Shown here piece by piece: positions 24,057 through 31,830 of a stretch of DNA of 36,222 nucleotides (positions are counted from its first letter, which is position 1; the number at the start of each line of letters is the position of its first letter). A program made the translations under genes and the position numbers. The notes under the pieces are model-generated. The model saw only the letters and a list, made by a program, of their open reading frames with translations, ran no database searches and was not told the DNA's origin. Source of the DNA: Streptomyces sp. Ru72 (GTDB taxonomy: Bacteria > Actinomycetota > Actinomycetes > Streptomycetales > Streptomycetaceae); assembly GCF_002920635.1 (NCBI RefSeq), contig NZ_PQSR01000078.1:1-36222 (forward strand). The letters run 5' to 3'.

Positions 24057-25256
24057 TCATCTGAAGGATGCGCTGTCGTCGAGAAGACGAGGAGCGGCAG
24101 TCGGCATTGGCTGCTCTCGCACACGGCAACCGGAGACGGAAACCGTGTCATGGTGAATAGGACTGCCCGTACTGGCCAGTGGGAGGCCCGAGCCGCCCTG
24201 TCGAGCCGCGACGATCTCGGCAACGATCGACAGGGCCGTCTCCTCGGGCGTGCGCGCGCCGAGGTCGAGGCCGATCGGTGAATGCAACCGGGCCAGCTCG
24301 TGATCGGTCACCCCTGCTGCGCGCAGGCGCTGCATGCGGTCCTCATGGGTGCGCCGGGACCCCATGGCCCCGACATAGGCAACCGGCAGCTTCAGCGCTC
24401 GTTGCAGGAGCGGTATGTCGAACTTGGCATCGTGCGTGAGCACACACAGCACCGTGCGGTTGTCTAGGCGAGTGGCTGCCAGGTAGCGGTGAGGCCAGTC
24501 GACGACCACTTCGTCCGCTTCCGGGAAACGCACTTTGGTCGCGAACACCGGTCGGGCATCGCAGACGGTCACGTGGTAGCCGAGGAATCTGCCGAGCCGT
24601 ACCAGCGCTGCCGCGAAGTCGATCGCACCGAAGACGATCAAACGTGGGGCCGGGACACTGGACTCGACCAGCAGCGTCAGCGGGCGACCGCAGCAGGACC
24701 CTTCCTCGCCGATCACGACTGTCCCGGTGCGCCCCAGTTCCAGCATCGCCCGAGCCTCGGCCGCTGCAGTGCGATCCAGTTGCGGCTGGTCACCCAGCGT
24801 GCCCTCATACGACCCGTCGGAGTGGACTGCCAGCGCGCGACCGAGCAGTTCGGCCGGCCCGTCGACAACACGAGCGAGCGCAACCGTCTCCTGTGAGTGT
24901 GCGGCCAACAACGCGGCGGTGAGGACGTCCCGGTCCGGATCACCGGCACGGACCGGCGTGACCAGGATGTCGATGACCCCGCCACATGTGAGGCCGACGG
25001 CGAAGGCGTCCTCGTCGCTGTACCCGAACCGCTGCAGGACGGTCTCACCGTCTTTCAGCGCCTGCTGACACAGGTCGTACACCGCGCCCTCCACACAACC
25101 GCCGGAGACCGAGCCGACGGCCGTGCCGTCCGGCGCCACGGCAAGGGCGGCGCCAGGCGCACGCGGTGCGCTACCGCTGACCGCGACCACAGTGGCGACG
25201 GCGAAGTCACGGCCCTGCTCAAGCAACTGCCACAACTCCCGTGCGATGTCCAGCAT
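24057..25256 (-). CDS. XdhC/CoxI (PaoD-like) molybdenum cofactor maturation protein
   Basis: XdhC-family proteins bind molybdenum cofactor, protect it during sulfuration and hand it to a specific apo-enzyme. The N-terminal domain has FAVATVVAVSGSAPRAPGAA, SVSGGCVEGAVYD and GLTCGGVIDILV. The second half is a Rossmann-like domain: RLIVFGAIDFAAALVRLGRF, LPVAYVGAMGSRRTHEDRM and HSPIGLDLGARTPEETALSI. ATG 25256 has GGGGAG 6 nt upstream. After about VSVSG the C-terminus diverges from copies A and B, and ~20 odd residues (CRVREQPMPTAAPRLLDDSA) follow, so the native stop seems lost at a junction. Placed 57 bp after paoC, it should mature that enzyme. Confidence 0.9.
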   Translation of the reverse strand: MLDIARELWQLLEQGRDFAVATVVAVSGSAPRAPGAALAVAPDGTAVGSVSGGCVEGAVYDLCQQALKDGETVLQRFGYSDEDAFAVGLTCGGVIDILVTPVRAGDPDRDVLTAALLAAHSQETVALARVVDGPAELLGRALAVHSDGSYEGTLGDQPQLDRTAAAEARAMLELGRTGTVVIGEEGSCCGRPLTLLVESSVPAPRLIVFGAIDFAAALVRLGRFLGYHVTVCDARPVFATKVRFPEADEVVVDWPHRYLAATRLDNRTVLCVLTHDAKFDIPLLQRALKLPVAYVGAMGSRRTHEDRMQRLRAAGVTDHELARLHSPIGLDLGARTPEETALSIVAEIVAARQGGSGLPLASTGSPIHHDTVSVSGCRVREQPMPTAAPRLLDDSASFR

Positions 25257-25282
25257 ATGTTTCTCCCCGGCGAAGAGGATCA

Positions 25283-25306
25283 CTCCGCGGCTGATCGGCC
25301 GCGGAG
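25283..25306 (-). promoter_or_regulatory. Intercistronic hairpin between paoC and xdhC
   Basis: CTCCGCGGC-TGATCG-GCCGCGGAG is a perfect 9-bp stem with a 6-nt loop. It lies between the paoC stop (25313) and the xdhC start (25256), ahead of the xdhC ribosome site. It could act as a partial terminator or mRNA-processing barrier, lowering the chaperone relative to the enzyme subunits. No T-run follows. Confidence 0.45.
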
Positions 25307-25312
25307 CGGGTG

Positions 25313-27523
25313 TCAGAGCATGAGCTGGTCGATGGTGATGGGCAGGGAGCGGAGGCGGCGTCCGGTGGCGTGGAAGACGGCGTTGCCGATGGCGGCTGCC
25401 AGACCGACCAGACCGATCTCGCCGACTCCCTTGGTTCCGACCGCGGTTGCCCGGTCGGGACCGCCGACGAACAGCACCTCCATGTCGGGGATGTCGGCGT
25501 TCACCGGCATCAGATAGTCGCCGAACGTGGCGTTGGCAATGCGTCCCGTGACCGCGTCGGTGGCCGTCTCCTCGAACATCGCCTGGCTGATGCCACCCAC
25601 GGTCCCGCCGATGATCTGACTGGCGGCGGTCTTCTCGTTGAGGATGCGCCCGCCGTCGATGACGGAGACCACCCGTGCCACCCGCAGCAGGCCCAGTTCG
25701 GGATCGATGCGGACTTCGACGAACTTCGCACCGAAGGCACCTGCGGCGGCCATCCCCAGCTCCTCGCTGCCGGGCGGCGTGCTTCTGCCGTCGGCGCTGA
25801 GTTCCTCCAGGCCGTGACGGGCCAGGATGTCGACGTAGGACTCCCCCTGCGTCGGGTCCCCGGTGCGGTGGATGCGCCCGCCCGTGACGGTCACGTCATC
25901 GACGGCGGCGCCGCGCAGGGGGGAACCGGCCTCGTCGCGCACCACGTCGAGGAACTCCTGCACCAGGCGCCGGCAGGCTGCGTGGACGGCGTTGCCCAGG
26001 GCCCCGGTCAGACCCGATCCGCCGGCCTGGGGCGAGTAGGGCATGTCGGAGTCCCCGAGGCCGAATCGCACCCGGTGGACATCCAGGCCCAGGAGCTCGG
26101 CCGCGAGTTGGGTCATGACCGTGTAGGTGCCGGTTCCGATGTCGGTGGCGGCGCTGCGCACATACGCCGAACCGTCGCGGCGCACGGAAGCTCGTGCCTG
26201 GCACGGTGCCTGGTAGAAGGGGTAGGAGACCCCGGCCAGGCCGTAGCCGACGAGCCGGCGGCCGTCCCGCATGGAGCCCGGCTGCGGGGTACGCCGCGAC
26301 CAGCCGAACCGGTCGGCGCCTTCGAGGTAGCACTCCCGCAGTGCCTTGCTCGACCAGGGAAGACCGAGGATCGGGTGCTTTTCCGCATAGTTGTTCAGGC
26401 GGAACTCGAGTGGGTCCATGCCCAGGGCGTGGGCGACTTCGTCGATCGCGGACTCGAGAGCGAAGTTGCCCTGTCCCTCGGCCGGCGCCCGCATGGAGCC
26501 CGGGCAAGGGATGTTGAGGCGTGCCTGCCGGTCGCGGGTCAGTACGTTGGGGCAGGCGTAGGAGACGGCCGATCCGAAGGAGACCGGTTCGTAGTCGTCG
26601 TCCTCCATCGCGACGGACGAGATGCCGTGATGTTCGATGGCGACGAGGTCCCCGTCCCGGGTGGCACCGATCTTGATCTGCTGGACGCTGTTGGGCCGGT
26701 GCCCCACGGAGGTGAACATCTCCGGCCGGGTCAGGACCAGCTTGACCGGACGGTTGACCTCGCGGGCCGCCAGGACGGTGAGGATCACATGCGGCCACAT
26801 CCTGAGGCCGGCGCCGAAGCCGCCCCCGACGAACGGGGCCAGGACTCTGATGCCGCTCTCGGGGATCTTGAAGACCGCGGCGAGCGAGGTCCGTATGTTG
26901 TGGGGCCACTGCGTGGAGTCGTGCACGGTCAGCGACTGGCCGTTCCAGTACGCGACGGTGGACATGAGGCCGAGCGGGTTGTTCGTGTTGTCGGGGGTGG
27001 TGTAGGTGCCCTCGACGACGACGTCCGCCTGGGCGAATCCGGCCGCGACGTCACCGCGCTCGGTGTCCAGCCCCCAGGGGTTCTCGACGATCTCGGCACG
27101 CGGGTCGTCGATGTCGAGCACGGCCTCGGTCGCCTCGTACTCGACGCGTACCAGCCGTGCGGCGTGCCGGGCCTGCTCCGCGCTCTCGGCCACCACGACC
27201 GCGATGTGCTGGCCGTAGTGCAGGACGCGGTCGTCCTGCAGCGGAGCCGGAGGCGATCCGCCCAGCAGGGTCATCGGGCCGCGTTCCAGCTTCGGCGCGT
27301 TCAGATGCGTGATGACGGTCAGCACACCCTGCGCCGCCAGGGCATCGGTCACATCGATGCTGCGGATACGTCCGGCAGCGATGGTGCTGCCCACCAAGGC
27401 GGCGTGCGCCATACCGGGGAAGGAGAAGTCGTTGGGGTACTGAGCCGCTCCGGTCACCTTCAGCGGGGCGTCCACGCGGTCGATGCCCGCACCGACGATC
27501 TTGCCGGCCTCGAGAGTCGTCAT
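25313..27523 (-). CDS. paoC: Aldehyde oxidase/xanthine dehydrogenase-type molybdenum-binding subunit (PaoC/YagR-like)
   Basis: This 736-residue subunit carries the molybdenum cofactor of a xanthine-oxidase-family enzyme. It opens GAGIDRVDAPLKVTGAAQYP. The Moco-binding blocks are FVGGGFGAGLRMWPH, MRAPAEGQGNFALESAIDEV, and GTGTYTVMTQLAAELLG with QAGGSGLTGALGNAV. The catalytic glutamate is E702 in GVGEIG. Length and motif choice match PaoC/YagR, the large subunit of the periplasmic aldehyde oxidase of E. coli, better than CO dehydrogenase (no CSFR-type loop). The ATG overlaps the paoB stop by 4 bp, so the subunits are translationally coupled. Confidence 0.93.
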   Translation of the reverse strand: MTTLEAGKIVGAGIDRVDAPLKVTGAAQYPNDFSFPGMAHAALVGSTIAAGRIRSIDVTDALAAQGVLTVITHLNAPKLERGPMTLLGGSPPAPLQDDRVLHYGQHIAVVVAESAEQARHAARLVRVEYEATEAVLDIDDPRAEIVENPWGLDTERGDVAAGFAQADVVVEGTYTTPDNTNNPLGLMSTVAYWNGQSLTVHDSTQWPHNIRTSLAAVFKIPESGIRVLAPFVGGGFGAGLRMWPHVILTVLAAREVNRPVKLVLTRPEMFTSVGHRPNSVQQIKIGATRDGDLVAIEHHGISSVAMEDDDYEPVSFGSAVSYACPNVLTRDRQARLNIPCPGSMRAPAEGQGNFALESAIDEVAHALGMDPLEFRLNNYAEKHPILGLPWSSKALRECYLEGADRFGWSRRTPQPGSMRDGRRLVGYGLAGVSYPFYQAPCQARASVRRDGSAYVRSAATDIGTGTYTVMTQLAAELLGLDVHRVRFGLGDSDMPYSPQAGGSGLTGALGNAVHAACRRLVQEFLDVVRDEAGSPLRGAAVDDVTVTGGRIHRTGDPTQGESYVDILARHGLEELSADGRSTPPGSEELGMAAAGAFGAKFVEVRIDPELGLLRVARVVSVIDGGRILNEKTAASQIIGGTVGGISQAMFEETATDAVTGRIANATFGDYLMPVNADIPDMEVLFVGGPDRATAVGTKGVGEIGLVGLAAAIGNAVFHATGRRLRSLPITIDQLML

Positions 27524-28512
27524 GACAGCGCTCCTGCGACGGTCTCCAACGTGCGTACGAGCGTCCGCTTGGCCAGCTCCACCTTGAAGGCGGTGCCGGG
27601 CAGGGTCCTGGCTCCCTGGAGGGCCGCCTCGGCCGCACTGCGGAAGGAGTCGGCACCCGCGTGGGCGCCGCGCAGGACGTCTTCCGCGTCCCAGGCCCGC
27701 CAGGGGATCGTGCCCACCCCACCCAGCGCCACGCGTGCCTCCTGGATGACGCCGTCCTCGATCACGAGAGCGACCCCGGCCGAGGTCAGAGCGAACTCGT
27801 AGGAGACACGGTCACGGATCTTGAGGTAGTGAGACCGCGCCCCCTCGGGAAGCAGCGGGATCTCCACCGAGGTGATCAGTTCACCGTGCCGCAGCACGTT
27901 CTCGATGTGGGGCGTGTCGCCCGGCGGCAGGTAGAACCGGGTGAGGGGAACCGACCGTGACCCGTCCGCGCCCAGGACATGGACGATCGCGTCGAGCGCC
28001 GTCAGCGGTACCGCGACGTCCGAGGCGTGCAGGGCGATGCAGTGGTCGCTGGTGCCGAGGATGGCATGCATCCGCTGAATCCCGGTGATGGCGGCGCACC
28101 CAGAGCCCGGGTTCCGCTTGTTGCAGGCCGCGACGGTCGGGTCCCTGAAATAGCGGCACCGGGCCCGCTGCAGCAGGTTTCCGCCGATGGTGGCCATGTT
28201 GCGCAGCTGTGTCGAGGCGCCGAGCAGAAGGGCTTCCCGTACGAAGGGCAGGCGCTCACTGACGACGGGATCGGCGGCCAGTTCCTCCATCGTCGTCAGC
28301 GCGCCGACCCGGATCGCCGAGTCGGTGTGCCTGATACCGCCGAGGGGCAGGCGCGTGATGTCGACGAGCCGGTCCGGGTTCAGGACCCCGTCCTTCATGA
28401 GATCCAGCTGGGTGGTGCCACCGGCGAGGAACGAGGCGTGCGGATCAGCGGTCACCACGGCCACGGCCTGGTCGGCGTCGGTGGCCCGGGCGTACTCGAA
28501 GGGGTGCATCAT
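27520..28512 (-). CDS. paoB: Aldehyde oxidase FAD-binding subunit with extra Fe-S motif (PaoB/YagS-like)
   Basis: The 330-residue protein has the FAD-binding features of the family: FLAGGTTQLDLMKDG near residue 28 and ATIGGNLLQRARCRYF near 107. It also has four cysteines, C119, C130, C139 and C158, in the insert CRYFRD...AACNKR...SGCAA...DHCIALH. In E. coli PaoB this insert binds an additional [4Fe-4S] cluster, so the same is expected here. Electrons from Moco pass through the clusters to FAD. The ATG at 28512 overlaps the paoA stop (ATGA). A second ATG follows at 28509, and GGAAGG lies just upstream of both. Confidence 0.92.
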   Translation of the reverse strand: MMHPFEYARATDADQAVAVVTADPHASFLAGGTTQLDLMKDGVLNPDRLVDITRLPLGGIRHTDSAIRVGALTTMEELAADPVVSERLPFVREALLLGASTQLRNMATIGGNLLQRARCRYFRDPTVAACNKRNPGSGCAAITGIQRMHAILGTSDHCIALHASDVAVPLTALDAIVHVLGADGSRSVPLTRFYLPPGDTPHIENVLRHGELITSVEIPLLPEGARSHYLKIRDRVSYEFALTSAGVALVIEDGVIQEARVALGGVGTIPWRAWDAEDVLRGAHAGADSFRSAAEAALQGARTLPGTAFKVELAKRTLVRTLETVAGALS

Positions 28513-29030
28513 GAACCTTCCGCCGTCACTTCGCGAATCGCCGCGCGAATGTTCGGATAGGCGCCGCAGCGGCAGATGTTGCCGCTCATGAACTCGCGGA
28601 TGTCCTCCTCGGAGTTCGCGCGTCCCTCGGCGATGAGACAGACCGCGGACATGATCTGCCCCGGCGTGCAGTAACCGCACTGGAACGCGTCATGCCGGGC
28701 GAAGGCCGCCTGCATCGGGTGCAACTCGCCGTCGACGGAGAGGGCTTCTACCGTGGTGATCTCACGCCCCTCGTACTGGGCCGCCAGCGCGAGACACGAC
28801 ACCACCCGCCTGCCGTCGACCATGACCGTGCAGGCCCCGCACGCACCCTGATCACACCCCTTCTTCGCTCCGGTGAGGCCCAGGTGGTCACGCAGCGCGT
28901 CGAGCAGCGTCACCCGCGCATCGAACCGGAGCCGGTGAAGGGTGCCATTCACATTCAGGGTGACGTCGACCTGAGGCACTTCCGGCGGCGCCTGTCCGGC
29001 CGACCGTGCCCGGGTTTTCACATGCTTCAT
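28509..29030 (-). CDS. paoA: Aldehyde oxidase [2Fe-2S] subunit (PaoA/YagT-like)
   Basis: The small iron-sulfur subunit has both cluster motifs: the plant-ferredoxin type C59-C64-C67-C79 (GCDQGACGACTVMVDG, VVSC) and the family-specific C118-C121 with C153-C155 (QCGYCTPGQ, NICRCGAYPN). At 173 residues it is typical. E. coli PaoA has a Tat signal and is periplasmic. Here the N-terminus MKHVKTRARSAGQAPPEVPQ has no twin-arginine motif or hydrophobic stretch, so the complex should be cytoplasmic. ATG 29030 is preceded by GAGG at 5 nt. It is the first gene of the paoABC-xdhC operon. Confidence 0.93.
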   Translation of the reverse strand: MKHVKTRARSAGQAPPEVPQVDVTLNVNGTLHRLRFDARVTLLDALRDHLGLTGAKKGCDQGACGACTVMVDGRRVVSCLALAAQYEGREITTVEALSVDGELHPMQAAFARHDAFQCGYCTPGQIMSAVCLIAEGRANSEEDIREFMSGNICRCGAYPNIRAAIREVTAEGS

Positions 29031-29051
29031 GGCGCCTCAATTCTGATTTTC

Positions 29052-29150
29052 CAGAGGTTTACTTGCCAGGCAGGGGAAATCCTCTGATTCCAACCCTGCA
29101 GCCAGATGCCTCGTCTCAGTAAAAGTGGCACTCCGTGTTCTCCAATTATA
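29052..29150 (-). promoter_or_regulatory. Likely promoter/operator region of the paoABC-xdhC operon
   Basis: The region upstream of paoA is visibly less GC-rich. An inverted pair, CAGAGG at 29052-29057 and CCTCTG at 29081-29086, could be an operator or 5'-UTR stem. On the minus strand TATAAT occupies 29145-29150, about 115 bp before the start, in the right direction for a -10 box; no clear -35 was seen. The eroded LysR fragment just beyond may be what remains of the operon's regulator. Confidence 0.35.
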
Positions 29151-29249
29151 CCGTCAGCGAGAAATGGCGGCCGTGCACCTATGCGTGTGAGGCCCGTTTC
29201 GGATTCTCATGCTCAACACGCCAGCACATCGAACAGGCGTCGGCGTCGT

Positions 29250-29287
29250 CCCAGGTCGTGGAGTGGCTCAGCACTCCACGACCTGGG
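29250..29287. repeat. Perfect 16-bp inverted repeat with 6-nt loop
   Basis: CCCAGGTCGTGGAGTG at 29250-29265 is exactly complementary to 29272-29287, with GCTCAG between. Such a perfect stem is unusual in eroded DNA. It lies at the boundary where recognisable LysR-type sequence begins. It may be a bidirectional terminator, an insertion-related structure, or a recombination scar. No target duplication was seen. Confidence 0.7.
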
Positions 29288-29490
29288 CTTGCGCATGCGG
29301 CCCTGGGGCCATGACCAATTCGTGGTCGCCCTGCCGCCGGGCCATCCCCTCGCCGAGGACGCGGGTAAGGCCGAGGACGCGGGTAAGCCCGTCAACCCGT
29401 CCCGCTTCGCCAACGTGCCCTGGGTCTGACTGCGCCGAGAGGGATCACCGAACTACCACGGCCAGCTCATGGCCACCTGCCGCGCCGCGC
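29285..29490 (+). pseudogene. LysR-type regulator substrate-binding fragment
   Basis: The frame reads RMRPWGHDQFVVALPPGHPL, followed by a short duplication (EDAGK twice) and RFANVPWV, then a stop at about 29427. It continues PNYHGQLMATCRAAP. The pattern 'F..ALP.GHPLA......L...PWV.......P..H..L...CR.AG' is the effector-binding domain of LysR-family regulators. The DNA-binding N-terminus is absent and the 3' end is cut by the MFS fragment. Confidence 0.6.
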
Positions 29491-29499
29491 CGAGGGCGC

Positions 29500-29622
29500 A
29501 GCAGACGTAGACGACCGCCGAGTGGTCGTACCGAAGTGCCACTGCTGCTCGTACAGCGGAGACGGCGCGTGGCTGGCGGCCATGACCACAAAGACGACGC
29601 CGACCACCCATCTCCAGTGGGA
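29500..29622 (-). pseudogene. MFS transporter N-terminal fragment
   Basis: The minus strand encodes VGVVFVVMAASHAPSPLY, EQQWHFGTTT and, after a shift, SAVVYVCCALGAA. This matches span 1 and the following loop of the intact MFS gene (VVFVVMAASSAPSPLYGLYQ, QQWHFGTTTS) at about 16226-16350. The match is at DNA level, with a 9-bp loss and a frameshift. It is a scrap of a close paralogue or a duplication of that gene. Confidence 0.75.
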
Positions 29623-29777
29623 ATCCAGGGGGCCAGCAAGTCATCTGCTGATGGCACTTGCCGGGTCAGCTCACGGACTTCGGGATGCTCGTCACGTCAC
29701 TGACCTGGCCCGTGAGAGCGGCGAAGTTTGCTTCCTCGCGTTCCCGCCTTGTGGAACGCCCCCGTGAACCGCAGTTC

Positions 29778-30428
29778 TCATGCGGCGAGGCCCTCGGCGA
29801 GGACCTTGGCTTTGGTGGCCGCGTCCTCAAGGGCGCGATCGCGGGAGGCCTCAAAGAGCGGGATCAGTTCAGCCATGGTCGGGTTGTGTGGAGCCATGGT
29901 CAGCTCCGGGACGATGAAGTCGAGGTCGAGGGCGAGCATGCCGGCGAGGGTCGCCGTCAGGTAATTCTGGACGTATTCGTAGGGCTCCTTCGGCGTGCCG
30001 GGCGCGTAGGAGCCGCCGCGACTGGCGACGACGACGGCCGGGGTGCCCTTGGCGGAGGGGGCTTCTCCCGAGGTGCGGCCGAAGAGGATCACGTTGTCCA
30101 GCCATGCCTTGAGGGTCGACGGGATCGCGTAGTTGTACATCGGGGCGCCGATCAGCACCGCGTCCGCCTGCTCCAGCCCTTCAATGAGCCGCACGCGTTC
30201 GGCGAAGGCGGCGGCCTGCTCGGGCGTGCGGCCAAGTGGGTCGGTGAAGCCCGCGGTGTGGGCGTCGGCGGTGATGTGCGGGACGGGGTCGACGGAGAGG
30301 TCGCGGTAGATCACCGTGCCCTCCGGGTGCTGCTCCTCCCAGGTCTTGCGGAATGTCTCCGTGACGGCCCGGGAGGCGGAGGCGCCGCTCGGGAATACGG
30401 AGGATTCGATGTGCAGCAACGTGGCCAT
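29778..30428 (-). CDS. azoR: FMN-dependent NADH-azoreductase / NAD(P)H quinone oxidoreductase
   Basis: AzoR-type flavodoxin-fold enzymes reduce quinones and azo compounds by two electrons with NAD(P)H. The 216-residue product starts MATLLHIESSVFPSGASASR, giving the FMN-phosphate loop, and contains GAPMYNYAIPSTLKAWLDNV, the best family signature. VVVASRGGSYAPG is the third flavin-binding block. Start ATG 30428 has GGAG 7 nt upstream; the longer ORF to 30611 is not supported. It lies 91 bp downstream of the FAD oxidase gene on the same strand and probably belongs to the same transcript, facing the HxlR regulator's control region. Confidence 0.92.
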   Translation of the reverse strand: MATLLHIESSVFPSGASASRAVTETFRKTWEEQHPEGTVIYRDLSVDPVPHITADAHTAGFTDPLGRTPEQAAAFAERVRLIEGLEQADAVLIGAPMYNYAIPSTLKAWLDNVILFGRTSGEAPSAKGTPAVVVASRGGSYAPGTPKEPYEYVQNYLTATLAGMLALDLDFIVPELTMAPHNPTMAELIPLFEASRDRALEDAATKAKVLAEGLAA

Positions 30429-30519
30429 GAAGTAGCTCCAGTAAGGGTGACGTGGAAGGGCGAGTGCGCGCGACGGCTGCCGCGGGGCTCGTGGCCGGTG
30501 AGGCCGATGGGGCGGGCGG

Positions 30520-31830
30520 TCAGGCCGGCGGCCGAGGGCGCAGGACGCCGGTGGGGTCGTAGCGCTTCCACAGGTCGGTGACGCGGGTGCCCACCGGTCC
30601 CGGATAGGCACGGGTGAACGTCGTCTCGTCCGGGGCGCTTTCGAAGTTCACGTACGCACCGTCGGTGTGCGGGGCGATGCGCGCCCAGGCGACGGCCAGC
30701 GTGGCGCGGTCGTCCGGCGGGAACGCGGAGGCGATGACGAGGGTGTTCTGGTGGCGGTGTGGGAACGCCGTGGCCGACGCGGCCGGGTCGTGGGTCGCGC
30801 CGCCGAGCGAACGCAGCTGGACCAGGACCGGGTCGGGGCCGGCCGATGCCTCTACCAGGGCACGGGCGGTGTCCGGGGTCATGCGGGTGAGCAGTCCGTT
30901 GGTCGTGCTGGAGGGCATCTGTCCGGTGTTGGCGTGCAGGTGGAGCGGCGGGACCAGCTCCGTGTAGGGGATGACTTGGGCCTGTTGGGTCCTCACATCT
31001 CCCACGCGGAGCAGCGGTTCGACGGCATCGCGGATGACGGACGTACTCTCCGAGGCCACGACGGCGGTGATGAACGCGGCAGTGGTAGCGCCCTGCGAGG
31101 ACAGCATCACCGCCGTCGACAGCTCGCGCGGCGCCCGCGCCATGACGTCGGCCCAGCGCCGCAGCGTCTCCCCGGCCGGGTCCACCGCCACGACCAACTG
31201 GGCGTAGCCGACGTCGCGAAGCGCCATGGCCTCGATCTCGAAGGCCAGCGCGATCCCGGCACCCGCGCCGGCCCCGCGCATCACCCACAGTAGGTCGGGC
31301 TCGGTCTCCGCGTCGGCGCGGATCGCCGTTCCGTCAGGCAGGACGGCCTCGACGGCACGGATGCGGTCGATAGTCAGCCCGTACTGCCGTACCAGCCAGC
31401 CGACACCTCCCCCGGTGGCGATGCCGCCGACGCCGACGTTGCCGTGATCGCCCGAGCTGATGGCGAGCCCGTGCGGAGCGAGCGCCTGGGCGACCTGGGC
31501 CCAGCGGGCGCCCGCCTCGACACGGACCAGACGGGAGCCGCGGTCGAGGACGTCGACCCGGTGCAGCGCGCTCAGGTCGATGACGAGCCCGCCGTCGTTG
31601 GTGCCGCTGCCGGACAGGCCGTGTCCGCCGCTGCGGACGGCCACCCGAAGGCCCGTCGTCCGCGCGAGCCGCAGCGCCGCCGCGACGTCGTCCGCAGACT
31701 CGGGCAGAACAACGGCGGCCGGCCGGCCGACGGTGGTGTAGGTGGAGCGCAGCAGCCGGTAGCGGCGGTCGTCAGGCGTGACCACCTTGCCGACCAGCTC
31801 GGCGGGCAGGGTGCCAAGGAGACGGTTCAT
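30520..31830 (-). CDS. FAD-binding oxidoreductase, BBE type
   Basis: The 436-residue protein has the PCMH-type FAD domain of berberine-bridge/6-hydroxynicotine-oxidase relatives. The motif RSGGHGLSG contains H70, the expected covalent FAD attachment site. The usual second attachment cysteine is absent: its place in the block DHGNVGVGGIATGGGVGWL is Asn. FAD should therefore be single-tethered. The C-terminal BBE segment ends YVNFESAPDE..RAYPG and LWKRYDPTGVLRPRPP. It would oxidise an alcohol, amine or sugar-like substrate with oxygen or another acceptor. Its ATG overlaps the stop of the LLM gene by 4 bp, so the two are coupled. Confidence 0.9.
   Translation of the reverse strand: MNRLLGTLPAELVGKVVTPDDRRYRLLRSTYTTVGRPAAVVLPESADDVAAALRLARTTGLRVAVRSGGHGLSGSGTNDGGLVIDLSALHRVDVLDRGSRLVRVEAGARWAQVAQALAPHGLAISSGDHGNVGVGGIATGGGVGWLVRQYGLTIDRIRAVEAVLPDGTAIRADAETEPDLLWVMRGAGAGAGIALAFEIEAMALRDVGYAQLVVAVDPAGETLRRWADVMARAPRELSTAVMLSSQGATTAAFITAVVASESTSVIRDAVEPLLRVGDVRTQQAQVIPYTELVPPLHLHANTGQMPSSTTNGLLTRMTPDTARALVEASAGPDPVLVQLRSLGGATHDPAASATAFPHRHQNTLVIASAFPPDDRATLAVAWARIAPHTDGAYVNFESAPDETTFTRAYPGPVGTRVTDLWKRYDPTGVLRPRPPA

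Noticed and set aside
25310..27802. 830-codon plus-strand ORF opposite the aldehyde oxidase genes
   Set aside because: It is antisense to the well-supported paoC and paoB genes, lacks any recognisable domain, and is the expected shadow of high third-position GC.
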